Source of the DNA: an uncultured Clostridia bacterium
GTDB lineage: Bacteria; Bacillota; Clostridia; Acetivibrionales; CALMWN01
Assembly (NCBI GenBank): GCA_937873555.1
Contig: CALMWN010000137.1
Span: forward strand, 1 to 29,606
Length of the DNA: 29,606 nt
Direction: 5' to 3'
The notes under the pieces are model-generated. The model was given only the letters and a program-made list of their open reading frames with translations. It was not told the DNA's origin and searched no databases. The translations under genes were made by a program, and so were the position numbers. Within the stretch, counting starts at the first letter, position 1. Each line of letters starts with the position of its first letter. This document shows positions 1-7,609 of the stretch, in pieces.

Positions 1-14
1 GAGGAATCTTCTTT

Positions 15-163
15 TCGCGGCTGACGCCGCGAGCAGGGACCCTAATTCTATTTAATCCTACTTCTGGAAGGGGGGTGACAGGATGCTTTGGCTTGCTTTC
101 ATAACTGCTTCGCATCAGTCATGCAGGGGGGAATGCCCCCCTATGAGAGACCAAGCCCCTGCA
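15..163 (+). other. GC-rich structured leader upstream of the AEC transporter
   Basis: This gene-free stretch contains several self-complementary segments. They are TCGCGGC/GCCGCGA (15-21 with 26-32, TGAC loop), ACTG/CAGT (104-107 with 116-119), and AGGGGGG/CCCCCCT (125-131 with 136-142, AATG loop). The last two are enclosed by GGCTTG/CAAGCC (90-95 with 152-157). The nested pairing resembles a small three-way junction and could be a structured 5' leader or the tail of a repeat element. I do not recognise a known riboswitch class. A 43-codon ORF beginning at 83 with an upstream G-rich tract runs through it, but its composition is not convincing as protein. Confidence 0.35.
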
Positions 164-216
164 CCCCTGTGTTTAGTTTTGCATTGTTTGTATATATCAT
201 AGGGGATGAAGAATAA

Positions 217-1164
217 ATGGTCATACTGAATGCTGTACAAGGCGTACTAACTATCATAATAATGCTGTCGGTCGGTTATTTCCTGGGCTGGAGGGGCTGG
301 TTCGACGACAAATCCTCCAAGCTTTTTTCCAAAATCGTCATGAATATTGCTTTCCCGGCATACATGATATCCAGTATAATAGGAACTTATGACAAGGCCA
401 AGCTGGTTCATCTGGCAAAGGGCCTTTTTATTCCGTTCATATCCATCATTGTTAGCTATGCACTCAGTGTGGGAGTTTCCAGGATTTTCAAAATCGCTCC
501 CGGAAGGAAGGGCATATTCTGTGCGGTATTTTCCCTTTCAAATACCATATTTGTCGGGCTGCCGGTCAATATGGCCCTGTTCGGGGAGGAGAGCCTCCCT
601 TTTGCATTACTCTACTACATAGCAAACACAACGGTATTCTGGACAATAGGAGTTTATGCCATAAGCAGGGATGGGGGAAGAGAAAACCACGAAAAGCTTT
701 TCTCAATGAAAAATGTAAAAAGGATATTCTCTCCGCCATTGACCGCCTTTCTTCTTGCAATTGCATTGATCCTCCTGGAAATCAAGCTTCCCAAAAGCGT
801 ACTGGATACCTGCAAATATCTTGGAAATATGACAACGCCAATGTCAATGATTTTTATAGGCTTGGTAGTGCAATCGGTGAGTTTGAGGAATTTCAGGCCG
901 GACAAATCTACGTGGGTAATGCTTGCGGGTAGATTCTTAATTTCACCGCTTATAGTTTTCGGAATGTCGTACTATTATCCCATACCTGAGCTCATGAAGA
1001 GGGTTTTTGTCATACAGGCCGCTATGCCTGCTCTGACTTCGATTTCCATAATTGCGGAGTCATATGGCGCAGACTATAAGTACGCAGCGGTTATTTCCAC
1101 ACTCACTACAATTGTAAGCCTTGCTTCAATACCAATGTACATGCTGCTCCTCAGCGGGCTTTAG
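217..1164 (+). CDS. AEC family (auxin efflux carrier-like) transporter
   Basis: This is a 315-residue, very hydrophobic protein with about ten predicted membrane segments arranged as two halves. The N-terminal half starts MVILNAVQGVLTIIIMLSVG and has the FPAYMISSI and FSLSNTIFVGLPV segments. The second half has FIGLVVQSVSLRNF and the AMPALTSISIIAESYGADY segment that is typical near the C-terminus of AEC permeases. Length and topology fit the AEC/membrane-transport (PF03547) family, whose bacterial members export or import organic acids such as malate or malonate. The substrate here cannot be read from sequence. The ATG at 217 follows a modest GGGGATGAAG ribosome site. It stands alone on the plus strand; the next ORF starts about 90 bases downstream. 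Confidence 0.85.
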   Translation: MVILNAVQGVLTIIIMLSVGYFLGWRGWFDDKSSKLFSKIVMNIAFPAYMISSIIGTYDKAKLVHLAKGLFIPFISIIVSYALSVGVSRIFKIAPGRKGIFCAVFSLSNTIFVGLPVNMALFGEESLPFALLYYIANTTVFWTIGVYAISRDGGRENHEKLFSMKNVKRIFSPPLTAFLLAIALILLEIKLPKSVLDTCKYLGNMTTPMSMIFIGLVVQSVSLRNFRPDKSTWVMLAGRFLISPLIVFGMSYYYPIPELMKRVFVIQAAMPALTSISIIAESYGADYKYAAVISTLTTIVSLASIPMYMLLLSGL

Positions 1165-1253
1165 TGGGGATTGCATAGCTTGAATTTATCCTGTATATTT
1201 ACCGGCTTTCTTCATAACATAATAGATAAGAATATGAAGTGGAGTGTTCCGGC

Positions 1254-1406
1254 ATGAAAAAAACAGGTAAAAAATCAGCTACGGAGCTTAGCAGGTATGA
1301 CCGCAAGATACTGGACAAATATACCAGGTTTTATACAAATTTTATTGAAAGCAATACAGCGGATACTGATATGCCGGAAAATAAAACGAACGGAAACAAT
1401 CTGTAA
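1254..1406 (+). CDS. Small hypothetical protein, 50 aa
   Basis: A short ORF encodes 50 residues beginning MKKTGKKSATELSRYDRKIL. It is rich in Lys, Asn and Thr, hydrophilic, and has no membrane segment or recognisable motif. A GGAG lies nine bases before the ATG, and codon use (AAA, GAA, ATA, GGA) resembles the neighbours, which favours a real gene. It sits between the AEC transporter and the SRP RNA promoter and might be co-transcribed with the transporter, since no clear terminator separates them. Function is unknown. It could also be a chance ORF. Confidence 0.45.
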   Translation: MKKTGKKSATELSRYDRKILDKYTRFYTNFIESNTADTDMPENKTNGNNL

Positions 1407-1460
1407 ATGAATTTGCAGAAGGCTTGTTTCTGGAAGATTGTGGTACATCAGTAAAAGGTC

Positions 1461-1489
1461 TTGCCATAATATATGTTTTTCTGTATAAT
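1461..1489 (+). promoter_or_regulatory. Sigma-A promoter of the SRP RNA
   Basis: TTGCCA (1461-1466) and TATAAT (1484-1489) are separated by exactly 17 bases, a near-consensus vegetative promoter. Transcription would begin near 1496, about 30 bases before the folded SRP RNA. This predicts a 5' leader that must be trimmed, as happens for the B. subtilis small cytoplasmic RNA. Confidence 0.75.
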
Positions 1490-1527
1490 GGGTAAGTAAT
1501 TTTGTAATGATTTATTAAGTTTAAAGT

Positions 1528-1799
1528 TTGGTCGTGCTAGGCGGGGAGGTAGCGGTGCCCTTTTCCTGCAATCCGCTATAGCAGGGTTGAATTCCTACTA
1601 CAGGCTTATTACTGTAAGGTCTGCCCTTTGCAAGTGGCAATGAAAACCGGGTCTTGCGCAACGGAAACCTGTGAACCCCGTCAGGTTCGGAAGAAAGCAG
1701 CGGTAAGCGGCAATTTCCGTGTGCCGCAGGGTTGCCTGGTTAGAGTTAACTACAGAGGTTACGCTTGTAGAAACAAGTCGAAAGTAGGTGCACGGCCAA
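1528..1799 (+). ncRNA. ffs: Signal recognition particle RNA (long Gram-positive type)
   Basis: This is the RNA scaffold of the signal recognition particle, which with Ffh targets nascent membrane and secreted proteins. The ends pair (TTGGTCGTGC at 1528-1537 with GCACGGCCAA at 1790-1799). The 5' part, GTGCTAGGCGGGGAGGTAGC, closely resembles the Alu domain of Bacillus scRNA. The Ffh-binding domain IV lies around 1674-1712, with GTCAGGTTCGGAAGAAAGCAGC holding the GGAA-type tetraloop and the conserved AGCAGC side of the internal loop. The length of about 272 nt fits the long Firmicutes form. Its position just upstream of dnaX matches the arrangement in B. subtilis and relatives. Exact ends are inferred from pairing. 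Confidence 0.95.
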
Positions 1800-1837
1800 T
1801 TAATTTATATATGTTTTGGAGATATTCAGAACGAAAG

Positions 1838-1862
1838 AAGACCTACGTCGGTCTTTTTTTAT
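1838..1862 (+). terminator. Rho-independent terminator of the SRP RNA
   Basis: AAGACC (1838-1843) and GGTCTT (1850-1855) form a stem around the loop TACGTC, followed directly by a T run to 1860. It lies about 40 bases after the folded SRP RNA and before the dnaX promoter, so the two are separate transcription units. Confidence 0.8.
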
Positions 1863-1870
1863 TGTTTTCT

Positions 1871-1899
1871 TTTACAGCAGTCTGTCCATATTATATAAT
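1871..1899 (+). promoter_or_regulatory. Sigma-A promoter of dnaX
   Basis: TTTACA (1871-1876) and TATAAT (1894-1899) have a 17-base spacer. They start immediately after the SRP RNA terminator and about 30 bases before the dnaX ATG. The predicted leader is short. Confidence 0.7.
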
Positions 1900-1930
1900 A
1901 ATGTAAACATGCAGTTTTTTTGGAGGAACC

Positions 1931-3589
1931 ATGTCGTATATTGCCCTTTACAGAAAGTGGAGACCACTGGTTTTTGAAGATGTCGTAGAGCAGGAATACG
2001 TTGTAAAAACACTCAAGCACAGTGTTGAGACAGGACGTATAGCCCATGCATACCTTTTTTGCGGGACCAGGGGTACCGGAAAAACAACCATGGCCAAGAT
2101 TTTTTCAAGGGCTATCAACTGCCTGAGGCCAAATGGGGGCGATCCCTGTAATGAATGCGAAATATGCAGGGGAGTATTGTCGGGCAGCATTCTGGATGTG
2201 GTCGAGATTGATGCCGCATCAAACAACAGTGTGGATAATGTAAGAGAAATCAGGGATGAAGTTGTTTATGCACCTTCCCAGGCAAAGTACAAGGTCTATA
2301 TAATAGATGAGGTGCATATGCTGTCGGCAGGGGCTTTCAATGCGCTGCTGAAGACACTGGAGGAGCCGCCGGAGCATGTTGTTTTCATCCTGGCGACCAC
2401 TGAACCACACAAGCTTCCTGCTACTATTTTGTCCAGGTGCCAGAGGTTCGACTTCAAGAGGATTTCCGTTGAAAGCATAATTACCCGCCTTGAACGGATT
2501 GCCGCCGCAAATAATGTGACTGTGCAGAAGGATGCGCTAAGGCTTGTTGCAAAGCTTGCAGACGGAGCGCTGAGGGATGCCATAAGCATTCTTGACCAGT
2601 GCATATCGATAGGTCGGAAGGATATAACATACAACGATGTGCTGGGAGTTGTAGGCATAGTAACGGACACTTTTATCTGTGAAATTGTGGATGCTGTTAC
2701 AGCAAAAGATATAAGTACGATTTTTGAGTATGTCGACAGGCTTGTGGCAGATGGGAAGGACATAGCCCATTTCGTATCGGATCTCGTTTATTACCTGAGG
2801 AATCTCCTGATATGCAAGATGACGGACAAGCCTGCAGAAGTACTTGACGTTTCAAGCGAAGCTGTTGATGTTATGAAAAGGCAGTGTTCCCGCCTTGAGC
2901 GCGATGAGCTGATCAGCATGATAAAGGAATTATCTGCCATAGAGTCAGGGCTTAAATGGGCCACCCACCCGAGGATCCTCCTTGAGGTGACGCTTGTAAG
3001 GCTTTGCGAGAGCAATTACAGCAGTGACAACAGCAGCTTTGAGAGTAGATTGGCAGCTCTTGAAAGGAAAATCGGCAATGCTGAGTTTACATCAAAACCC
3101 ATAGAAAAAGCGCCTGAAAATACAAACCGTATACCAAAAACAGAAGCCCCAAAAGTCAATCCTGCCGCAAAAACCGCAGCAGCTGGTGCAAAGGCTTCCG
3201 CAGACGACTCTAAAGCTTCCGGAAATGCCGGTACGGGTATGAAGGAATTCGACGGGTGGGAAGCGGTGCTCGGTGAATTGAAAGGTTCCGGGCGCATGGC
3301 GATATACACGAATCTGATTGGGACAAAAGCCTATATTCTGGACGAAAAGCTGGTAGGCATTGTTTTTGCTGCAGGCAGCGGCTTCCAGAAAATGCTTGTG
3401 TCAAAGGCGGAAAATGCGGAAGTGGTTGAAGCTCTGGTGGGCAAGAAGCTGGGCAGGGAAATCAGGGTAAAATGCCTTGATGAAGCAGAACTCAAGGAGC
3501 GGAAATTTGAAGAAAAGGATGAGTTTATGGAGAAGGTTCAGGACATCGCCAGAAAACTCAACACACCGTTGAATGTGATAGATGAATAG
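1931..3589 (+). CDS. dnaX: DNA polymerase III subunit gamma/tau
   Basis: This 552-residue AAA+ clamp-loader subunit powers loading of the sliding clamp and tethers the polymerase during replication. The protein opens MSYIALYRKWRPLVFEDVV, the typical DnaX start. Walker A is GTRGTGKTT near residue 45. A zinc-binding module has Cys64, Cys73, Cys76 and Cys79, and Walker B is IIDEVHML near 124-131. Sensor 1 is in the ATTEPHKLP region and the arginine-finger motif is SRCQRFDF. A low-complexity Ala/Lys/Pro/Ser linker (about 400-435) precedes a C-terminal tau-like domain. TGGAGGAACC places the ribosome site directly before the ATG. I saw no convincing slippery sequence for programmed frameshifting. 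Confidence 0.97.
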   Translation: MSYIALYRKWRPLVFEDVVEQEYVVKTLKHSVETGRIAHAYLFCGTRGTGKTTMAKIFSRAINCLRPNGGDPCNECEICRGVLSGSILDVVEIDAASNNSVDNVREIRDEVVYAPSQAKYKVYIIDEVHMLSAGAFNALLKTLEEPPEHVVFILATTEPHKLPATILSRCQRFDFKRISVESIITRLERIAAANNVTVQKDALRLVAKLADGALRDAISILDQCISIGRKDITYNDVLGVVGIVTDTFICEIVDAVTAKDISTIFEYVDRLVADGKDIAHFVSDLVYYLRNLLICKMTDKPAEVLDVSSEAVDVMKRQCSRLERDELISMIKELSAIESGLKWATHPRILLEVTLVRLCESNYSSDNSSFESRLAALERKIGNAEFTSKPIEKAPENTNRIPKTEAPKVNPAAKTAAAGAKASADDSKASGNAGTGMKEFDGWEAVLGELKGSGRMAIYTNLIGTKAYILDEKLVGIVFAAGSGFQKMLVSKAENAEVVEALVGKKLGREIRVKCLDEAELKERKFEEKDEFMEKVQDIARKLNTPLNVIDE

Positions 3590-3602
3590 GAGGAACTAAA
3601 GA

Positions 3603-3635
3603 TTTCAGGGGGTATTGCAAAAATACCCCCTGAAA
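3603..3635. terminator. Hairpin between convergent dnaX and GH172 genes
   Basis: A perfect 14-bp stem (TTTCAGGGGGTATT, 3603-3616, with its complement at 3622-3635) encloses a five-base loop. It lies between the dnaX stop and the convergent glycosidase stop, so it probably terminates both strands. The flanking T tracts are short, so efficiency is uncertain. Confidence 0.65.
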
Positions 3636-3657
3636 AAAAGACCAAGCTTAATTTATA

Positions 3658-4755
3658 CTAAATAATTTCGAGCTCGTCATTTGACGGAGTTGGCGGGAAT
3701 GGCGCCGTGGGGAGGGTCTGATACCAGTATGCGACAGTCGTCATATCGTCCTGGCGTGAAAGATACTTGTTATGATTGTTACGCCAGCCGATATCCTGGA
3801 AAGTAATTTTCAGGTCAGTTTCAAATCTTATCGGGTCCATCACGTGGAAACGGTACATTCCAAAGCGCTGTTGGGATATAAGGCCTCCATCGGGCTGTAT
3901 AACCTGATACATGCCTGCAAAGGGATATGAAGAGGGTACATATTTGCCATTTACGATCCAGTCGTAAGCACCAAGGAAATAATCCTCGAGGCCTGTGCCG
4001 CAGATTGTGGGGAATTCCTTGTCACCATCCAGATAGAACTTTACCTCGCCCTCTCCCCACCATCCATTTGACCCATTCAAACCTACAAACATTGCCATGC
4101 CGACATAATGCCCCTTTCCTTTCACACCATCGAGGACGAGATGATCATGTTTGTAAAGCACCGGGTTGGTGCGCCTCCACTGAGCATGGAAATAGGCTGC
4201 ATCCTCAGGGATATCGGTCAGCGTGTAGTTGATCTGGTAATAAACGGTCTTAACTTCTTCACCGGTATTTTCAAGAGTTATACGGCATTTCTTCCTGAAG
4301 GGCATCTCCCAAAAACAGCTGAGTCCCCTATTGGGCCCTACAGTAACAGGAAGAGAACTAACCATAGGATAGCCGTTGTTTGGGCCTCCGGTTTCACTGT
4401 TCCAGCCAAATGCGAAGAAATCCGGCAAAGGGCATTCTACAGAAGGCTGATCCTGGTCGTCCCAGTATATGCGGAGCATGAAGAAACGCCCGATACGGCC
4501 TGTGACCCACATGCTTTGTATAGCACCGGGACCTTCAATGTCAGCCAGCGTAAAGGTTGTACCAGGCTCAATGTTGATTGAGGGCGAAATTTTCCATCCA
4601 ATACCCAGGTCAATTGCGCGGTCGGCACCGGTGCCTGTAGTGGCCATACCACCCTTTCCCTTTTCGCCTGTAAAGTTTTCTGCACTTATAGAGCGGGTTT
4701 TTGCGTTTGAGAGCCTGGAGAGGTTGCCAAGACTCATACCTAATCCATTAAACAT
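3658..4755 (-). CDS. GH172 / DUF2961 family glycoside hydrolase
   Basis: This 365-residue protein has the hallmarks of DUF2961, now family GH172. Known members act on alpha-fructofuranose or alpha-D-arabinofuranose linkages, for example difructose dianhydride I synthase/hydrolase and D-arabinan-degrading enzymes. Visible motifs are IEGPGAIQSMWVTG (73-86), the strand RIYWDDQDQPSVECPLPDFF (95-114), NGYPMVSSLPV, WWGEGEVKFYLDGD (232-245) and GTGLEDYF (253-260). The Glu residues in the last two motifs are the likely catalytic pair, by analogy and not proven here. There is no signal peptide, so it should act in the cytoplasm. AAAGGAG precedes the ATG. It is the last gene of an operon, 15 bases after the second ABC ATPase, so it probably cleaves what that importer brings in. 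The linkage cleaved is inferred from the family only. Confidence 0.88.
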   Translation of the reverse strand: MFNGLGMSLGNLSRLSNAKTRSISAENFTGEKGKGGMATTGTGADRAIDLGIGWKISPSINIEPGTTFTLADIEGPGAIQSMWVTGRIGRFFMLRIYWDDQDQPSVECPLPDFFAFGWNSETGGPNNGYPMVSSLPVTVGPNRGLSCFWEMPFRKKCRITLENTGEEVKTVYYQINYTLTDIPEDAAYFHAQWRRTNPVLYKHDHLVLDGVKGKGHYVGMAMFVGLNGSNGWWGEGEVKFYLDGDKEFPTICGTGLEDYFLGAYDWIVNGKYVPSSYPFAGMYQVIQPDGGLISQQRFGMYRFHVMDPIRFETDLKITFQDIGWRNNHNKYLSRQDDMTTVAYWYQTLPTAPFPPTPSNDELEII

Positions 4756-4770
4756 AATAATATCTCCTTT

Positions 4771-5751
4771 TCATATTTTATAGCCGCAATATTTGAAGCA
4801 AAGTATCTTATGCCCTTCTTCCAGTGTTGTAACAGGAGGGGAGTTTTTATGGCAGACGTCCTTTGCATATTGGCATCTGGCAGCAAATTTGCATCCCTTC
4901 GCAGAGTATTCCTTAGTCTCAATGTCCGGCAATATGATCTCCCTGTCCCATTTTACTCCCACCTTCGGAATGGAATCGAGCAGTAACTCGGTATATGGAT
5001 GGGAAGGCCTGCTGAGAAGCTCCTTGGCCGGGCCGAATTCGATCAGGTTCCCCCTGTACATGGTCGCGATAAAGTCACTTACATAGTAAGCAGTTGACAG
5101 GTCATGAGTCACATAAACAAAGTTCACGTTGAATTCATTCCTGAGCTTTTTAAAAAGATTGACGATATTCATGCGTAAAGACGCATCTATCATAGCAACC
5201 GGCTCATCTGCGATTATCAGGGCAGGCTTGGTAATCAGAGCACGTGCTATGGAAATACGCTGAAGCTCTCCCCCTGAAAATTGATTCGGATACTTGCCTG
5301 TGACCTGTTCAAATTCGAGGCCTACTGAATGCAGTATATCGCGGATATGCTCCGTCGCTTCATCCCTGGTCCTGGCTATGTCAAGATTCAGAGCGGTTTC
5401 ATAAAGGTATGTATCAACTGTCTTTCTCATGCTGAAGGTTGAAAAAGGGTTTTGAAAAATAGGCTGGACTTTTTTGTAAAATTCCTTGCGGTGATCTTTT
5501 TTGCTATAGTATGACAGTGGTATGCCATCTATAAAGATCTTTCCTGAAGAAGGCTCCAAAAGCTTCAGGATCATTCTGGCAAGAGTGGTTTTTCCGCTTC
5601 CTGATTCACCCACAACACTCATGATCCAGGTTTTATCCTTAGGTAAAGAAATGCTCACATCATCTACAGCCAGGATGGACTTTCCCAATATCATTCCTCC
5701 GATTTTGAAGCGGCGCGTAAGATTTTTTATTTCAAGCATATAATCTGCCAT
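4771..5751 (-). CDS. Opp/Dpp-type ABC transporter ATP-binding protein (OppF/DppF-like)
   Basis: This 326-residue ATPase energises an oligopeptide/dipeptide-class importer. It has Walker A GESGSGKTTLARMIL, signature FSGGELQRISIARAL, Walker B LIIADEPVAMIDAS and the switch His in YVTHDLS. The C-terminal oligopeptide-transporter extension carries four Cys (GCKFAARCQYAKDVC and a later C). In some homologues that extension binds an iron-sulfur cluster. The start is MADYMLEIKNL at 5751, because AAGGAGGG lies just upstream; an in-frame ATG 39 bases earlier lacks such a site. Walker B is followed by MIDAS where most relatives have ALDVS, an unusual but conservative change. It follows the partner ATPase by 45 bases in the same operon. 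Confidence 0.93.
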   Translation of the reverse strand: MADYMLEIKNLTRRFKIGGMILGKSILAVDDVSISLPKDKTWIMSVVGESGSGKTTLARMILKLLEPSSGKIFIDGIPLSYYSKKDHRKEFYKKVQPIFQNPFSTFSMRKTVDTYLYETALNLDIARTRDEATEHIRDILHSVGLEFEQVTGKYPNQFSGGELQRISIARALITKPALIIADEPVAMIDASLRMNIVNLFKKLRNEFNVNFVYVTHDLSTAYYVSDFIATMYRGNLIEFGPAKELLSRPSHPYTELLLDSIPKVGVKWDREIILPDIETKEYSAKGCKFAARCQYAKDVCHKNSPPVTTLEEGHKILCFKYCGYKI

Positions 5752-5796
5752 ATTTCCCTCCTTGATATTTGGGTGGTGTTTTTTTTCCACTTTTAC

Positions 5797-6762
5797 TTAT
5801 AAATCATATAATAAATGGCAGCTTGCCTGATGCCGGTCATTTATCTGAAAAACTTCCGGCTGCTTCACCCGGCATAAATCTGTAGCTTTAGGACAGCGGG
5901 CGGCGAAACGGCAGCCAGGCGGAGGGTTCTTCAGACTTGGAGGGGTTCCGGGAATCCCTTCCTTCTGATTCAAATCTCCGATTCTGGGGAGAGCATTAAT
6001 CAGCATTTGGGTATACGGATGGCGGGGGGTGCTGAAAATCTCCTCGGTAGGACCGATTTCTATCATCTGGCCGGCGTACATTATGCCTAACCTGTTTGTA
6101 ATCTGATAGTGGACACCCATGTCGTGTGAAACTATAACCATTGAATTCTTCATTTTCCTCTGGACGCGGGAGAGCATTGTCAAAATACCCCGTTGGACGA
6201 CCACATCCAGTGCGGTTGTAGGTTCATCCGCCAATACTATTCCGGGATTTAAAAAAGTAGCGAGGGCAATAATCACACGCTGCTTCATTCCTCCGCTGAG
6301 CTGGTGAGGATAGGCGGATATCACAGAAGCAGGCAGTTCAAGCTCATGGAGATAGTTGATGATTTCCTGTCTTAAGGCCTTCTTATTGAAATTGCAATTT
6401 TGTTTGCTGATTGCATCATAGAATTGAGTATCAACTTTTGTTACAGGGTTCATGACATGCATTGCTCCCTGTGGGATATAAGATATATTCCGCCACCAGC
6501 TTTTTTTTATTTCACCGGTTTTCAGAATAACAGCCTTTCCTGATGAATCTTTTCCGCCTATTTCAACAGATCCATCGGAAATTTCCAGCGGATAGCTCAC
6601 CAGGTCATACATGACTTTAAGCAGGGTCGATTTCCCACAGCCCGATTCACCTGCTATACCGAATATTTCATTGTCCATAACCTCAAAGCTTACATTATCT
6701 ACTGCATTTACATAGCCTGTGAGTATGTTGTATCTTGCACTAAGATTGTTCAGGCGCATCAT
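5797..6762 (-). CDS. Opp/Dpp-type ABC transporter ATP-binding protein (OppD/DppD-like)
   Basis: This is the second ATPase of the importer, 321 residues. Walker A is GESGCGKSTLLKVMYDL, the signature is LSGGMKQRVIIALATF, Walker B is GIVLADEPTTALDVVVQ and the switch His is in IVSHDMG. The C-terminal Opp/Dpp module has GTPPSLKNPPPGCRFAARCP and the four-Cys pattern. AAGGAGGGG lies eight bases before the first of two consecutive ATG codons at 6762. The start sits next to the stop of the upstream permease, so translation is probably coupled. The two ATPases form a heterodimer under the two permeases, as in all Opp-type systems. Confidence 0.93.
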   Translation of the reverse strand: MMRLNNLSARYNILTGYVNAVDNVSFEVMDNEIFGIAGESGCGKSTLLKVMYDLVSYPLEISDGSVEIGGKDSSGKAVILKTGEIKKSWWRNISYIPQGAMHVMNPVTKVDTQFYDAISKQNCNFNKKALRQEIINYLHELELPASVISAYPHQLSGGMKQRVIIALATFLNPGIVLADEPTTALDVVVQRGILTMLSRVQRKMKNSMVIVSHDMGVHYQITNRLGIMYAGQMIEIGPTEEIFSTPRHPYTQMLINALPRIGDLNQKEGIPGTPPSLKNPPPGCRFAARCPKATDLCRVKQPEVFQINDRHQASCHLLYDL

Positions 6763-6763
6763 G

Positions 6764-7588
6764 CTACTTTCCCCTCCTTAAAGCGGAGTATTGTTGTGAC
6801 CCGGATAAAATCAGGAACAGGGAAATAAAAATAAGAGTTATGGCTACAACCGGGGAACCTATCCACCACCAGCGCCCTGCCATCATGGCCTGATGCTGGA
6901 TAGCCCAATATATCATGGTTCCGAGTGTAGCTTGTTCGTTACTTGACATGCCGATTACTGCAAGCCCTGATTCGGTTCTTATAGCTACAAGGATGGTATT
7001 TATAAAATTTGCTAAAGACCATGAAGTAACAAACGGGAATATCTCCCTCGTGATTATTTTAAATGTGCTTTCTCCTGAGAAAAGTGCCGTGTCGATAAAA
7101 TCACGCTCTCTTAGGGTTAATGCCATGGCACGTACCTGTCTTGCAGGCCACGGCCAGTTGAATATGATAAGCACAAGCGATATGCTTAAAACAGAAGCAC
7201 GGCCTTTAAGTAAACCCGCCAGCAGGATAAGTATGGGCAATGAAGGTATTACTATAAAGGTATCCATTATCAAGGTAATGACTCTGTCAAGAATACCGCC
7301 TCTGAAACCGGAGAGCATTCCGAGAAGGACTCCTATCAGTGTTGCAAAAAATGCAACTAACAGGCCTATAAAAAAAGAGTTCTGAATTGATTTCAAAAGT
7401 ACCCAAAAAGTGTCCTGACCAAGGTTGGTAGTACCAAATATGTGAGCAGAGCTGGGTTTCAGGTTTTTCGGGAATTTTCCCCATTCGATGGGATTTCCGG
7501 TATAAAACAGAGGAAGTATAACTCCGAAAATTAAAAATATTGCCAGAATAAACACACCGATTTTTAGTTGCAGATTCCAGTTTTTCAA
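6764..7588 (-). CDS. Opp/Dpp-type ABC transporter permease (OppC/DppC-like)
   Basis: This 274-residue inner-membrane permease has an N-terminal membrane helix (KIGVFILAIFLIFGVILPLF). A periplasmic stretch with HIFGTTNLGQDTFWVLLKS follows; the GTTxLGxDxF motif is diagnostic of the OppC side. Further membrane helices follow, with an EAA-like loop near residues 150-175 (VRAMALTLRERDFIDTALFS). The start is TTG at 7588: AAGGGGG lies about eight bases upstream and no ATG is available near it. It pairs with the OppB-like permease encoded just upstream, with a gap of 21 bases. Confidence 0.92.
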   Translation of the reverse strand: MKNWNLQLKIGVFILAIFLIFGVILPLFYTGNPIEWGKFPKNLKPSSAHIFGTTNLGQDTFWVLLKSIQNSFFIGLLVAFFATLIGVLLGMLSGFRGGILDRVITLIMDTFIVIPSLPILILLAGLLKGRASVLSISLVLIIFNWPWPARQVRAMALTLRERDFIDTALFSGESTFKIITREIFPFVTSWSLANFINTILVAIRTESGLAVIGMSSNEQATLGTMIYWAIQHQAMMAGRWWWIGSPVVAITLIFISLFLILSGSQQYSALRRGK

Positions 7589-7609
7589 TTATATAGCCCC
7601 CTTGCACTA

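Noticed and set aside
1628..1906. 92-codon plus-strand ORF
   Set aside because: It runs through the SRP RNA, including the Ffh-binding domain and the terminator; the RNA explains the sequence.
3100..3200. Possible programmed frameshift site in dnaX
   Set aside because: A-rich stretches exist (CAAAAACCG, CCAAAAACAG) but none forms a proper slippery heptamer with a following hairpin, and the full-length frame is intact.
4108..4581. 157-codon plus-strand ORF antisense to the GH172 gene
   Set aside because: The minus strand has clear GH172 motifs and a ribosome site; this frame is a shadow with no recognisable domain.
6915..7385. 156-codon plus-strand ORF
   Set aside because: Antisense to the OppC-like permease; Ser/Ile-rich composition typical of shadows of membrane genes.
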